Of a stretch of 27,932 nucleotides of DNA, positions 19,084 to 27,834 are shown one piece after another. The position numbers and the translations under genes were made by a program. Within the stretch, counting starts at the first letter, position 1, and each line of letters opens with the position of its first letter. The notes beneath the pieces were generated by a model. The model saw only the letters and a list, made by a program, of their open reading frames with translations. It searched no databases and had not been told where the DNA came from. The stretch is from a virus. Location: positions 1 to 27,932 of the IMG/VR virus record IMGVR_UViG_3300030339_000196. One strand, given 5' to 3'.

Positions 19084-19845
19084 TTATACTGATAACTCTA
19101 ATGCTATAAGTAAATTTGTATTCAGATTATCAATTAGTAAAAATGTATCAAAAACATAAATATTAATTTCTTCTTCTGTAAAATTTATTGATTTAAAATA
19201 TTTTTTAGGAAACGTTATTGATAAATCATCATGGTTCACTTCACAAATTTTAAGATCCCAACCATTCTCACCAATTGTTAAACTATTATCAATAATTTTC
19301 AAATATAATATATCATTTTCATTATCAATTGATGCAATTTTCTTAATTTTTGCATATGAATTTTTATCTAATGCAAATTTAAAATCAATATTATCTTTAT
19401 TTAGGGTCTTATTAATCTTCTCAATATCAATAGTTGTATTCATACCGCGAACATCACCGCCATTAATACTTAACTTTAATTTTGAATTTTTAAATTTGAA
19501 ATTATCGGCATAAGTATCATCATTCATAAAAAATTCACAATTAATATTTTCGTTATAATCAAGATAATTCTTAAGTGTACTCTCAAATTTACCACCGGCA
19601 GTTATAATAAATCTTATTTCATTGGGAATATCATTTTTAAATGAAAAAATCTCATTTGTCTTAAAAATAAAAGACTTAAATGCATTAACATTCATCTTTT
19701 CTCCAACAATAGAATATAAAAGTATATTATCATTATTTATTTTTAATAAAATTTCGTCGTCAATTGAAAGTAAATCATGTACTTTATCTAAAAAGAACGT
19801 CATTTGAGGTAACGACATTGAGAATTTGTGGGTAATATCTGGCAT
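19084..19845 (-). CDS. Probable DNA polymerase sliding clamp (gp45-like)
   Basis: 253 residues, close to the size of T4 gp45 and PCNA subunits. The sequence is a regular alternation of beta strands and short helices in two similar halves, as in clamps. The second half (DILYLKIIDNSLTIGENGWD ... LSITFPKKYFKSI ... FDTFLLIDNLNTNLLIALEL) has the usual late hairpin and final strand of the family. Clamps encircle DNA and hold the polymerase, and in T4 also activate late transcription. The assignment rests on pattern and length rather than a diagnostic motif. Confidence 0.6.
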   Translation of the reverse strand: MPDITHKFSMSLPQMTFFLDKVHDLLSIDDEILLKINNDNILLYSIVGEKMNVNAFKSFIFKTNEIFSFKNDIPNEIRFIITAGGKFESTLKNYLDYNENINCEFFMNDDTYADNFKFKNSKLKLSINGGDVRGMNTTIDIEKINKTLNKDNIDFKFALDKNSYAKIKKIASIDNENDILYLKIIDNSLTIGENGWDLKICEVNHDDLSITFPKKYFKSINFTEEEINIYVFDTFLLIDNLNTNLLIALELSV

Positions 19846-19947
19846 AAATAATATTTTATTTTTTATAGATAAAAATAGAGTATTGGTTTTATTTTTCGAA
19901 AAATAATTTATATATTGTAGTCTTGAAAGAAAATTAAAAAAGATAAA

Positions 19948-20625
19948 ATGAATAAAAACGAATTATTACAAATGACAACGAAAGAAATTGAAAAATTTCT
20001 TAATAACAATATTTCAGCAATTACTTTTGAATCAGAATATGCTGAGCAAGTAAAAGATAGAATGATCAATAATGTAAAAACATTATTTGACAAATCAGTT
20101 GAAATATCAATACCATATTATACAAATCAAATATTTGCTATTAACATAGATAATTTATATATTACTTTTAGTGTAGGTACTAAAATAACTGGTAAAACAA
20201 TGGAAATATCAAGATTAAGAAAAAAAGATATTAAAACAGTAGGTAAATTCAAATTTAGTGATATTGTAATCTCTTTCTATAATCCATATTTTGAAAAAAA
20301 TAATTTAGAAAATTTTACTGTTAAAGTAAGTAGTAATTTTTCTTGTACAGGTGGGGCTTCAATATCTTTAAAACATAGAAAAGAAAAATTAATTGATATG
20401 TTAGCAAAAAACATATTAACAGAAGAAATACAAAGTCAAGATGAAAATTGGAGAGATATTAGAAAAACTATAGTTTTAAACGCATCCCAACCGAAAATAA
20501 AAGAAGAACTTTTTAAACCAAATTTCAATCAAGAAAGATGGGATTTTATTTTACAAAAAACAGAGGAAGTTAATAAAGAACTAATAGATAATGAGATTGA
20601 AAAAATATTTTCTTTAATAAAATAA
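19948..20625 (+). CDS. Hypothetical protein
   Basis: 225 residues, mixed alpha/beta, with IFAINIDNLYITFSVGTKIT near 63-82, FSDIVISFYNPYFEKNNLEN near 106-125 and a helical C-terminal third. It is divergent from the clamp-like gene. Its last 9 codons (EKIFSLIK and stop) form the first part of an 80-bp tandem duplication that continues past the stop. Function unknown. Confidence 0.65.
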   Translation: MNKNELLQMTTKEIEKFLNNNISAITFESEYAEQVKDRMINNVKTLFDKSVEISIPYYTNQIFAINIDNLYITFSVGTKITGKTMEISRLRKKDIKTVGKFKFSDIVISFYNPYFEKNNLENFTVKVSSNFSCTGGASISLKHRKEKLIDMLAKNILTEEIQSQDENWRDIRKTIVLNASQPKIKEELFKPNFNQERWDFILQKTEEVNKELIDNEIEKIFSLIK

Positions 20626-20768
20626 AAAACTCACATAAATTTAAAAAATAAAGAAGATTTAGAACAAATTTTAGTAATGAAAAAATATTTTCTTTAATAA
20701 AATAAAAAACTCACATAAAATTAAAAAATAAAGAAGATTTAGAACAAATTTTAGTAATGAAAAAATAT
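20599..20768. repeat. Tandem duplication, two 80-bp copies plus 10 bp
   Basis: Positions 20599-20678 and 20679-20758 are identical except at 20640/20720 (T versus A), and the first ten bases recur at 20759. Copy 1 contains the last codons of the preceding gene; copy 2 is non-coding. The near identity indicates a recent duplication at the 3' junction of two convergent genes. No clear terminator is seen between 20626 and 20826. Confidence 0.95.
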
Positions 20769-20826
20769 ATCTTCCCTATAAAATATTTAAGAAAAATGAT
20801 ATTAGATATTTTTCAATATTTAATTT

Positions 20827-23013
20827 TTACCTACTTGGATATCTATTATTATTATTATTCATTGACGGTCTATTTCTATATACTCTACTATAAGCACCGG
20901 CAACTCCTTCAGTATTATTTGATTTACTAGTTATACTTTCTACAAATCTTAAAACATCACCAGACAAATTACAATTAACAAGCATATCCACAAGGTTCTT
21001 ATAACCAATATTATCAAATGCTGTTGATAACGTTATAGTTGACATAACAACATCATCGTGCCCACTTTCTGCGCGATAAGTTACATTTCCAGAAGTAGTT
21101 TCGTGCTTACTAAATGTTGTAATTTCATTTATATTAACTTCACTATGCAATATCATTCTTCTATTTCTAATTGATTGTTGAAATTCTTTATCTATAATTA
21201 AATGTTTATCTTTTGTCAACCTTAAACCTATTTTAGTTACAATATCTTCCCTATTTTGTTTATATCTTAAAAATATTGAATTAGAATATTGATTATCACC
21301 ATCAAAAACATTAGGTAAATGTGTTAAAAACTCTGAACCATAAGTATTATTCTCTAAAACAACTTTTACTTTTTCTGAATCAAACAATTCAAATGCGATT
21401 AAATAAAAAATATGAGCAACCTCACGAATAGAATAAAGATTATTTCTATACAAACCAATTTGCTCAATTTTGAACAACTCATAAAGACTTTCATACTTGT
21501 GCTTTTCAATCTCAGATTTATCACGCAGGGTGAGCTTAAATATGTTTAAAACCGAATAATCCTTGGCAAGTCCTTCTGATAAATCCACAGAAATCAAAAT
21601 ATAATAATCTTTAACTTTTTGTATATTGAAAAGATTTGGGTCTCTAACAAATTTCAACGATTCATAAGGAATATTTAATCTATTAAATTGCGGAAATTCA
21701 ATATAATCAAATGGTAACTGCTTACTTTTTAATAAATCAATAGTTTCTTTATTAAAAAGAATTCTATCGCCAGTAACAAAATGTAATCCATATTCTTGAT
21801 CAAATTTTTCTGCTGAACCAATAAGTTTTGTTTCTTCTTCTTGCCAATTAGAAACAACGGCCAATTCAGGTAATGGTATTCCATTTATACGAATTTTTCT
21901 AATATTATCTATATAAGTTTTTTCATCTTCAATTTCATATTTAACACAATCTATAATATCATCACCAACAGTTTTCTTATATAATTTAATATCATAATTT
22001 TCTCTAATTTCTCTTAACACTATAGATTTAGAAAGACCATACTTTTTTAATTTAAAATCCATTATTTTAATTTTAGTATCTTCACGTCCAGGTACTTGAT
22101 TCCAATACACCCTCATTGCCTTATATGGGTTCTTATTTGGATCTTCATCAGGCAATTCAGCAGCAGTTATCAATTCCCAAAACATATTATATCCACAAGG
22201 TGTAGAAGTTATTATAATCCTAGAATTTTCAACAGAAGATACTACTGGAATAATAGCTCCATAATAATCTCTAATAAAATTATCTGGAATATGAGCAAAC
22301 TCATCAAGATACAAAAGGTCAATAGTAAATCCAATTGATGGCTCCTTTGTTCTATTTTCTGTTTGAATACGGGAATTATTTTCAAATGCAATTTGTGTTT
22401 CATTCCAGTTTGTAACGCCTTTCTTCAGAAAGAATGGCAATAATTTATAAATATCTTTAATTTTTCTAATGATTTCTTTTACAGTTTTACCTTTATTTGC
22501 AACAATCATACATCCTTTATCATCATTAAACAATACAAAATGCAATAAAACAATAGCAGCAGATACTGTATTATGTGATAATATATCATTAGTATAATAA
22601 CTCATTTCAGGAGTATCAATTGATAAATCAAACATACTCACTTTACCATACATTTTTTTAATAGACACAACTCTACTTAAGCCTTGCTTAGTTAAAACAT
22701 AATCATCTGTAGTTAAAGTTATAAGCATTTTAGGCTCATAATCTTTACAAAAAACAATGTGTGTATCTGCACCTTCTAACCATAAATTATTTTCTAGTTT
22801 TAATCTATATCTTTGAAATGGTTGTGTTATATTTATTTCTGTTACAGGAACCATTCCATAATCGGTTTCAACTAATAATTCTTGATCTAAAAAAATAGTA
22901 TTAACGAATTTCTTTAGTATATCATCCTCATTAGGATTGAAATTTCTAAATTCATATCTTTCTATCAATTGAATTATAAAATATATTACATTTTTTATTA
23001 TATTTTTTAGCAT
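20827..23013 (-). CDS. C-terminal half of split large terminase, preceded by a C-intein
   Basis: 728 residues. Residues 1-148 are the C-terminal part of a split intein. A hydrophobic helix (MLKNIIKNVIYFIIQLIERY) comes first, then GADTHIVF at 81-88 (block B, His87... region), FDLSIDTPEMSYYTNDILSHN ending at N148 (blocks F and G, penultimate His147), and nucleophile T149. Residues 149-728 are terminase: TVSAAIVLLHFVLF continues the Walker A motif, LLYLDEFAHIP is Walker B, and VDLSEGLAKDYSVLNI, VVLENNTYG and GHDDVVMS are nuclease motifs. Trans-splicing with the product at 24649 would give a 695-residue T4 gp17-like motor that pumps DNA into the prohead. Alone it lacks the P-loop lysine and cannot bind ATP normally. 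Confidence 0.92.
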   Translation of the reverse strand: MLKNIIKNVIYFIIQLIERYEFRNFNPNEDDILKKFVNTIFLDQELLVETDYGMVPVTEINITQPFQRYRLKLENNLWLEGADTHIVFCKDYEPKMLITLTTDDYVLTKQGLSRVVSIKKMYGKVSMFDLSIDTPEMSYYTNDILSHNTVSAAIVLLHFVLFNDDKGCMIVANKGKTVKEIIRKIKDIYKLLPFFLKKGVTNWNETQIAFENNSRIQTENRTKEPSIGFTIDLLYLDEFAHIPDNFIRDYYGAIIPVVSSVENSRIIITSTPCGYNMFWELITAAELPDEDPNKNPYKAMRVYWNQVPGREDTKIKIMDFKLKKYGLSKSIVLREIRENYDIKLYKKTVGDDIIDCVKYEIEDEKTYIDNIRKIRINGIPLPELAVVSNWQEEETKLIGSAEKFDQEYGLHFVTGDRILFNKETIDLLKSKQLPFDYIEFPQFNRLNIPYESLKFVRDPNLFNIQKVKDYYILISVDLSEGLAKDYSVLNIFKLTLRDKSEIEKHKYESLYELFKIEQIGLYRNNLYSIREVAHIFYLIAFELFDSEKVKVVLENNTYGSEFLTHLPNVFDGDNQYSNSIFLRYKQNREDIVTKIGLRLTKDKHLIIDKEFQQSIRNRRMILHSEVNINEITTFSKHETTSGNVTYRAESGHDDVVMSTITLSTAFDNIGYKNLVDMLVNCNLSGDVLRFVESITSKSNNTEGVAGAYSRVYRNRPSMNNNNNRYPSR

Positions 23014-23028
23014 TTAATTTTCTTTATT

Positions 23029-23625
23029 TTATTTCCAAATATACAAACCTTTATTATTCAGCAATCCTTCGCAATAATTCATATCTATATTATAATTAGG
23101 AAAAACTATAGATAATATATGTTTATATATTCTAATTTTTTTCTGTAACACAGTATCACCAATTATAAAATATTTTGGAATATTAATATTATCTAAAATA
23201 TTACCAATTCTAACTAAAACTTCTTTTTCTTCATTTAATGCTGTTAAATCATCATATTCAAAATCATCAACATCATATTTATCTAATGTAAATGATATAT
23301 TCCAAACAAACTCACTATTTATTTTTGAATTAAAATTTTTCAACGGAGCTAAATCAATTCTATATTTATTACCAGATTCAGTTTTAAACCATATTTTATA
23401 TCCAGATTTATCATAATTTGAATAACTTGAATCAAATTTAAAAAATTCAATTTCACACTCTGTATCATCATATTTTTTATCAAAAGATTCTAATATGACA
23501 TTTCTATTAAATCTTTCAAAAGTATATATCTTCAAAAAAGTACTAATTCTATCAGATAGATTATGATTATTAACATAATTAATATATGTCTTATTAGTTG
23601 TTGAAATAGATTTAGTTTTTATCAT
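23029..23625 (-). CDS. Unknown protein between the split terminase halves
   Basis: 198 residues. The start overlaps the stop of the homing endonuclease by 4 bases (ATGA), so the two are translated together. The sequence is acidic and Asp/Asn/Tyr-rich with beta segments (YKIWFKTESGNKYRIDLAPL, VWNISFTLDKYDVDDFEYDD) and ends LLNNKGLYIWK. I do not recognise a family. Its place between the intein halves makes it a passenger of the split, or a gene that was there when the terminase was broken. Confidence 0.65.
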   Translation of the reverse strand: MIKTKSISTTNKTYINYVNNHNLSDRISTFLKIYTFERFNRNVILESFDKKYDDTECEIEFFKFDSSYSNYDKSGYKIWFKTESGNKYRIDLAPLKNFNSKINSEFVWNISFTLDKYDVDDFEYDDLTALNEEKEVLVRIGNILDNINIPKYFIIGDTVLQKKIRIYKHILSIVFPNYNIDMNYCEGLLNNKGLYIWK

Positions 23626-24590
23626 AAATTTAAATATTTTTTACACTTATCTAAAATCATATCTTTTCGGTTTTTATATTCTGAATCCCATATAGTCAAC
23701 ACTTCAAAACCATTTTCTTCAGCAACTTGTTTTTTCCTTTCATCTTTATCCCACATTTCTTGTGCTGTTATATTTTTTCTAAATGGATGAGGACAATCAG
23801 AAGTTTCATATAAATTTGGATTTGCATGATATTCATCACCATTATATTCTATTATTTTTTTATTCTTTAAATCAACAAAATCATATAGCCAAACACCGCC
23901 TTCTTTTTTATTTAACCGATATTCTTTATTTTTAGTAGCAAAAAATATGAATTCTTTATCTTTAACTAAATCATAATAATTTAATAATTCATAAAACAAT
24001 ATTTGTGAAACATTTGAATATCCATATTTTAAATTTCCATTTTCAGTTAAAGATTTTTGCCATTTTTCTTGTCTTTTAGTATAAATTTTTTTACCTTCAA
24101 TTTCACCATATTTTTCAATACATTTTTCTAAAGTAAAGGTCAATTGTCTTTCTTTTAATTTTTTTTTAGCATCTTCTTTATTGAAACCTTTATTTATCCA
24201 ATAATCTAATCTTACTGTATATGATTTTTTATCACACACTCTTTTAACAAAATTATTTTTTTCTTCAATAGTATAATAATTTTTAAAATTATTTGAAAAT
24301 GGAGATCCTGATTGTCTTTTTTCTAAAGTAGTTTTTGATTTATGATTAGGATTTTTTTCTCCCATAATCTTTTCTGAAAACATTTTTTTATATTTTTCGG
24401 TTTTCATATGCTTTCCACTATTTATTGAGGTTTTCTTATTATCTGTTTCAGTATATAAAGGTTCACCTGGGTACATATTTTTATAATCCTCAGACGTTAT
24501 ACCATGTGATTTCAAGTGTCTACCATAAATTCTTTGAGATTGAAATCCGCATATTTTGCAAGTAATAAAATCATTTTCCTTATTTTCCAT
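23622..24590 (-). CDS. Vsr-like (EDxHD-type) homing endonuclease
   Basis: 322 residues. The N-terminus (FITCKICGFQSQRIYGRHLK, then HGITSEDYKNMYPGEPLY) is a MucR/Ros-like zinc finger that is common in phage homing endonucleases. The C-terminal catalytic region (WLYDFVDLKNKKIIEYNGDE, then YHANPNLYE, and WDKDERKKQVAEENGFEVLT) matches very-short-patch-repair nucleases: acidic residues in DFVD and EYNGDEYH with the following His, and the DxxKxxxxxxxG core. Free-standing Vsr-like endonucleases between split intein halves are a known arrangement in environmental phage genes. It would cut terminase alleles without the insertion and so spread the split. Confidence 0.85.
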   Translation of the reverse strand: MENKENDFITCKICGFQSQRIYGRHLKSHGITSEDYKNMYPGEPLYTETDNKKTSINSGKHMKTEKYKKMFSEKIMGEKNPNHKSKTTLEKRQSGSPFSNNFKNYYTIEEKNNFVKRVCDKKSYTVRLDYWINKGFNKEDAKKKLKERQLTFTLEKCIEKYGEIEGKKIYTKRQEKWQKSLTENGNLKYGYSNVSQILFYELLNYYDLVKDKEFIFFATKNKEYRLNKKEGGVWLYDFVDLKNKKIIEYNGDEYHANPNLYETSDCPHPFRKNITAQEMWDKDERKKQVAEENGFEVLTIWDSEYKNRKDMILDKCKKYLNL

Positions 24591-24594
24591 AATC

Positions 24595-24610
24595 TTTTTT
24601 ATTCTATATA
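24595..24610 (-). promoter_or_regulatory. TATATAGAATAAAAAA element before the homing endonuclease
   Basis: On the minus strand TATATAGAATAAAAAA is followed by GATT and the ATG at 24590, almost the same as the block before the RHH gene at 7007. This could give the endonuclease its own promoter inside the split terminase locus. Confidence 0.5.
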
Positions 24611-24648
24611 TAAATATTTATTGGTCGCATTTAGTCAAAATGGTAAAA

Positions 24649-25158
24649 TTATTGTAATTTATATAATATTTTATATAAAAATACTTTTATATTTTCTAAT
24701 AGCATTAACTTTCTTTCCTTCTTAACTTCATTATAATAAAGAAAGCCAATAGGAATTTTTACTGTTTGTCCTGATTCCGAAACAACTAACACATTGGTTA
24801 TAAAGGAGTTACACTTACCCGTCTGACGGCTCGCCATCAATATACTTCTAGGATTTTTTGTATATAAATCTATAATATCTTTTTGGTAATCCCTAAGTGT
24901 CATTGGTCCAATTGTACCATCTTCTCTCTTAATTTGACAATAATGTTCAGCAAAATAATGAATATTAATTTTACATTTAATATATTCTTCAAATTCATCA
25001 TCTGTCATAGCAAATGTCACATTTGCTTTACGAACACCTCTTGTATTTGAAAACCAAAGTTTTTCGTGCCTTTTTAATATTCTTCCTAAGTTCTCTTTCT
25101 CTTCAATATATTTTATTATATCTGTTGTTAAAATAAAACTATCATCTTTTTCCGCCAT
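24649..25158 (-). CDS. N-terminal half of split large terminase fused to an N-intein
   Basis: 169 residues. Residues 1-115 are the terminase N-terminus (HYFAEHYCQIKREDGTIGPM, LRDYQKDIIDLYTKNPRSIL) ending in the Walker A start ASRQTGK at 109-115. Residue C116 begins the intein: CNSFITNVLVVSESGQTVKI (block A), then a Lys-rich turn and a hydrophobic helical tail ending FLYKILYKLQ, followed by TAA. The 54-residue N-intein is shorter than the roughly 100 residues of common split inteins and resembles the atypically split terminase inteins. Its partner is the 148-residue C-intein at 23013, 1.6 kb downstream. Without splicing the P-loop lysine is severed from the following Thr. Confidence 0.93.
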   Translation of the reverse strand: MAEKDDSFILTTDIIKYIEEKENLGRILKRHEKLWFSNTRGVRKANVTFAMTDDEFEEYIKCKINIHYFAEHYCQIKREDGTIGPMTLRDYQKDIIDLYTKNPRSILMASRQTGKCNSFITNVLVVSESGQTVKIPIGFLYYNEVKKERKLMLLENIKVFLYKILYKLQ

Positions 25159-25175
25159 AATTCATTATTTTTTAT

Positions 25176-25547
25176 TTATTCAAAAACAAAATCAATATTA
25201 TATCCCTTTATCACAAAATTTAAATATAATATATCTCTTAATGTACCTTCAAATAATTGTACATCAAAAGTATATCCTATTGCTATCAGTTCAGGAATAT
25301 AAGTTATAATTTGTTCTTCTACTTTATTTTTTAAATTGCCAGTTGTGACTCTTGTTTGCCACAAATAATACTCTAAATTAGCACCAATATCAAGATTACC
25401 TAGTACCTCACCTTTATTGGTAAATAATATCATTTCTAATTTTTGTACTATTACTTCAATTTCATCATCTTCTATAATTCTATCTGGTTCATATTTTGGA
25501 TGCCCAGGATATCTTATAACTAAATCTTTTACATCTCTTAGTGCCAT
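25176..25547 (-). CDS. Baseplate wedge protein, gp25/GPW-like
   Basis: 123 residues from ATG 25547 (MALRDVKDLVIRYPGHPKYE); an in-frame ATG 13 codons earlier is preceded by no signal and would cover the upstream element. The centre ILFTNKGEVLGNLDIGANLE, then YYLWQ, is the gp25-like signature (T-NPGERV-P-FG-GL-YLFE in relatives), and the end LRDILYLNFVIKGYNID is the usual final strand. In T4 gp25 is a wedge component and sheath initiator, so this supports a contractile tail. It follows the terminase N-half gene across a 17-base gap on the same strand. Confidence 0.85.
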   Translation of the reverse strand: MALRDVKDLVIRYPGHPKYEPDRIIEDDEIEVIVQKLEMILFTNKGEVLGNLDIGANLEYYLWQTRVTTGNLKNKVEEQIITYIPELIAIGYTFDVQLFEGTLRDILYLNFVIKGYNIDFVFE

Positions 25548-25556
25548 GGAAACCGT

Positions 25557-25570
25557 ATTTTTATTATATA
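25557..25570 (-). promoter_or_regulatory. TATATAATAAAAAT element before the gp25-like gene
   Basis: A shorter copy of the recurrent upstream element, 9 nt before the ATG at 25547 on the minus strand. It suggests that a late unit (gp25, terminase N-half) starts here. Confidence 0.4.
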
Positions 25571-25592
25571 TATAAAAAAAATACATTTCCCT

Positions 25593-25871
25593 ATGAATGA
25601 GGTTAATTTTATATCAGTTATAGATTATATTGGAGAGATAAATGGTGGAGTTGCTGTTTTATTATCTATGAAAGTTAAAGAAAAAATATATGAAATATCT
25701 TATTGGTTTGATAAAGAAAATAATTATCGAATATCTTCTGATGATAACTTTTTACAGGATTATAACATTAAAGATATATATGAATATAAAAACTATAAAA
25801 AATTAGCATATTATATACATACGTTTGTATTAGATAATAAAGAAGAAATATTTAAGGAATTTTTACCTTAA
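25593..25871 (+). CDS. Hypothetical protein on the opposite strand between baseplate genes
   Basis: 92 residues, acidic (FISVIDYIGEINGGVAVLLS, KIYEISYWFDKENNYRISSD), with strand-rich N-terminal half and helical C-terminus. There is no competing frame on the minus strand, and composition is protein-like, so it is probably real. It is antisense to the surrounding tail genes and convergent with the gp6-like gene, whose stop lies 3 bases away. No terminator seen between them. Function unknown. Confidence 0.6.
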   Translation: MNEVNFISVIDYIGEINGGVAVLLSMKVKEKIYEISYWFDKENNYRISSDDNFLQDYNIKDIYEYKNYKKLAYYIHTFVLDNKEEIFKEFLP

Positions 25872-25874
25872 TAA

Positions 25875-27833
25875 TTATTTACTTGAAGTTACACCTTTCC
25901 AAATAATATTAATTGTGCTAAATCCAGTTGTTGTTTTTGGATCTTCACTAAAAAAAACACCATTTCTATTACTCCAACCACCTCTTAAAATAACTAATTC
26001 ATTTGATCCAATAACAATATCACCTAAAACAGGGTCAATACCAATTAATACACTAGCATCATATTGAGATGTACTATTATATGACACAACTGTACTATTA
26101 CCAACAGATAATGAAGAAGATGTGCTTAATGCGGCATTAATTGTTGATGTATTAGGAACAGATGAACTATTATTTGAACTATTTGCAGCATTCTGTTGAT
26201 TTTGTTGTGCGGTTACAATATTTGTGTAATTATTTGCTGAAACATTAACAGCCGATGATGATGCTACATAAGTATTTTGAACTACATTTTTTTGTGTTGA
26301 TGATAGCAAAGCTCCATCTCTATGATAATCTTCATTATCTTTGCCAACAAATTCTATATTAATTGAATCTATACCATCTACACTATTTTTGATTTGTGTA
26401 ATCAAGTCTGATTTAATAACTCTATCATATCTATCATAACTTGAAAAATAATTAGACAAAGTTGTAATAATTTGTGATCTAATATTATCTTCTGAAACAT
26501 CATCATAAATTATAACAAATATATTTACAACAAAATATTTTATCAAAGGATCTATAACTTTTATTGTACTTGTAATACTAATTATACCTTGCATTTTAAG
26601 ATAAGTTAATATTCTATTCTTCTCAGTATCATCTAAATAAAAAGCATCTAAAGGTACATTAAAATAATTAACATCAGTTGAAAAATAATCTGTAATTCTT
26701 GGTATTAAATATAAATACATTTCATTAATATTAATATTATCTAATGTGCCGTCACTATTAATATCAATTTTAATCATATCTAAATTATTAAAAGCATTAA
26801 CTTTAGAAAACATATTTAATTTTTTAAGATGATAAATAAATTGAGATGGAGTCGCAAGAACAAAATTTCTTGATACATAAGGAATAACTGATTTAGTATA
26901 TTCCAAACTTTCACCATCACTAGCAAATTTTATGTCAGTTTCAATAAATAAATCAAAAATCTGACTCGCTTGAATAATATTTCCATTATCATCATACATA
27001 TCATCAACAAAAGTAAAATCATTAACTTTATTATTTAATATATTTCCTTGCAATCCATTATTCAATAAATATGTAACTGATATTGTTGATCCAATAGGGG
27101 GAATACAGCCGTTAATTCCATTACCAAAATACACATCTAAACCACCATTAAATCCAGTTCTTGTATAACAAGCATATTCATTATCAAGCATATCGTATAA
27201 ATGATCCCTAATCTGTAAATTTATTCCATTTAAATAAATAAGAAAATCAAAATTATCAATAGTAGAACTATTACTAACTGTAACCTGAAAAGATTGAGAT
27301 ATTGTACCATCACCAGTAAAATTTTGTGTATCGTATTTGCCTTGTACTATATTGACAAAAAATTGGCAACCAGGTGTTAAAGGATATACATTTTTAGATG
27401 TGCCAGTTTTTAAGGAATAATAAAGTCCATTACTTTTATTTTTAAGTAATGTATTATCATATATTACAACCTGTTCGCCAGAAATAGTTGATTGAATATT
27501 AATACCTTGTTTAAGCTTAAATTTAATAGTACCTCTGGCCGAAATTGATCTTGATGGATTATGCCCAGATATTCTAGCAATATTTCTAATCATTCTTATA
27601 GTATTTGCTTGGTCTATATCTAGTTGTTTAACAAAATTTTTCAAATATAATATATTCTGAAGAAAGAATTCTTTAACAACTTCTAATATTTGGCCATAAG
27701 GTGATGCTGAATTAAAAAGAATACTAGATTTATCATATGCAGAACTCAACCAATTATTTATCTGATTTGTTAAATTTGTATAATTCAACTCTATTCTATT
27801 AAAAACTCTGTTAAGTTTTGTGGATCTTGCCAT
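25875..27833 (-). CDS. Baseplate wedge protein, gp6/J-like
   Basis: 652 residues. The N-terminus (FNRIELNYTNLTNQINNWLS, then EVVKEFFLQNILYLKNFVKQ, and IARISGHNPSRSISARGTIK) is the beginning typical of gp6-like baseplate proteins. The centre contains the Baseplate_J core (FDLFIETDIKFASDGESLEY, then TPSQFIYHLKKLNMFSKVNA) and the later helical insertion DDTEKNRILTYLKMQGIISI. In T4 gp6 forms the wedge ring of the baseplate and controls its opening. Residues about 525-590 form an Asn/Ser/Ala-rich low-complexity segment, and the final 60 residues form an added domain (IDPVLGDIVIGSNELVILRG). It is followed on the minus strand by the convergent small gene. Confidence 0.82.
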   Translation of the reverse strand: MARSTKLNRVFNRIELNYTNLTNQINNWLSSAYDKSSILFNSASPYGQILEVVKEFFLQNILYLKNFVKQLDIDQANTIRMIRNIARISGHNPSRSISARGTIKFKLKQGINIQSTISGEQVVIYDNTLLKNKSNGLYYSLKTGTSKNVYPLTPGCQFFVNIVQGKYDTQNFTGDGTISQSFQVTVSNSSTIDNFDFLIYLNGINLQIRDHLYDMLDNEYACYTRTGFNGGLDVYFGNGINGCIPPIGSTISVTYLLNNGLQGNILNNKVNDFTFVDDMYDDNGNIIQASQIFDLFIETDIKFASDGESLEYTKSVIPYVSRNFVLATPSQFIYHLKKLNMFSKVNAFNNLDMIKIDINSDGTLDNININEMYLYLIPRITDYFSTDVNYFNVPLDAFYLDDTEKNRILTYLKMQGIISITSTIKVIDPLIKYFVVNIFVIIYDDVSEDNIRSQIITTLSNYFSSYDRYDRVIKSDLITQIKNSVDGIDSINIEFVGKDNEDYHRDGALLSSTQKNVVQNTYVASSSAVNVSANNYTNIVTAQQNQQNAANSSNNSSSVPNTSTINAALSTSSSLSVGNSTVVSYNSTSQYDASVLIGIDPVLGDIVIGSNELVILRGGWSNRNGVFFSEDPKTTTGFSTINIIWKGVTSSK

Positions 27834-27834
27834 T

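Noticed and set aside
22096-22338. Plus-strand frame inside the terminase gene
   Set aside because: It lies opposite the well-defined terminase motor domain and has no recognisable features.
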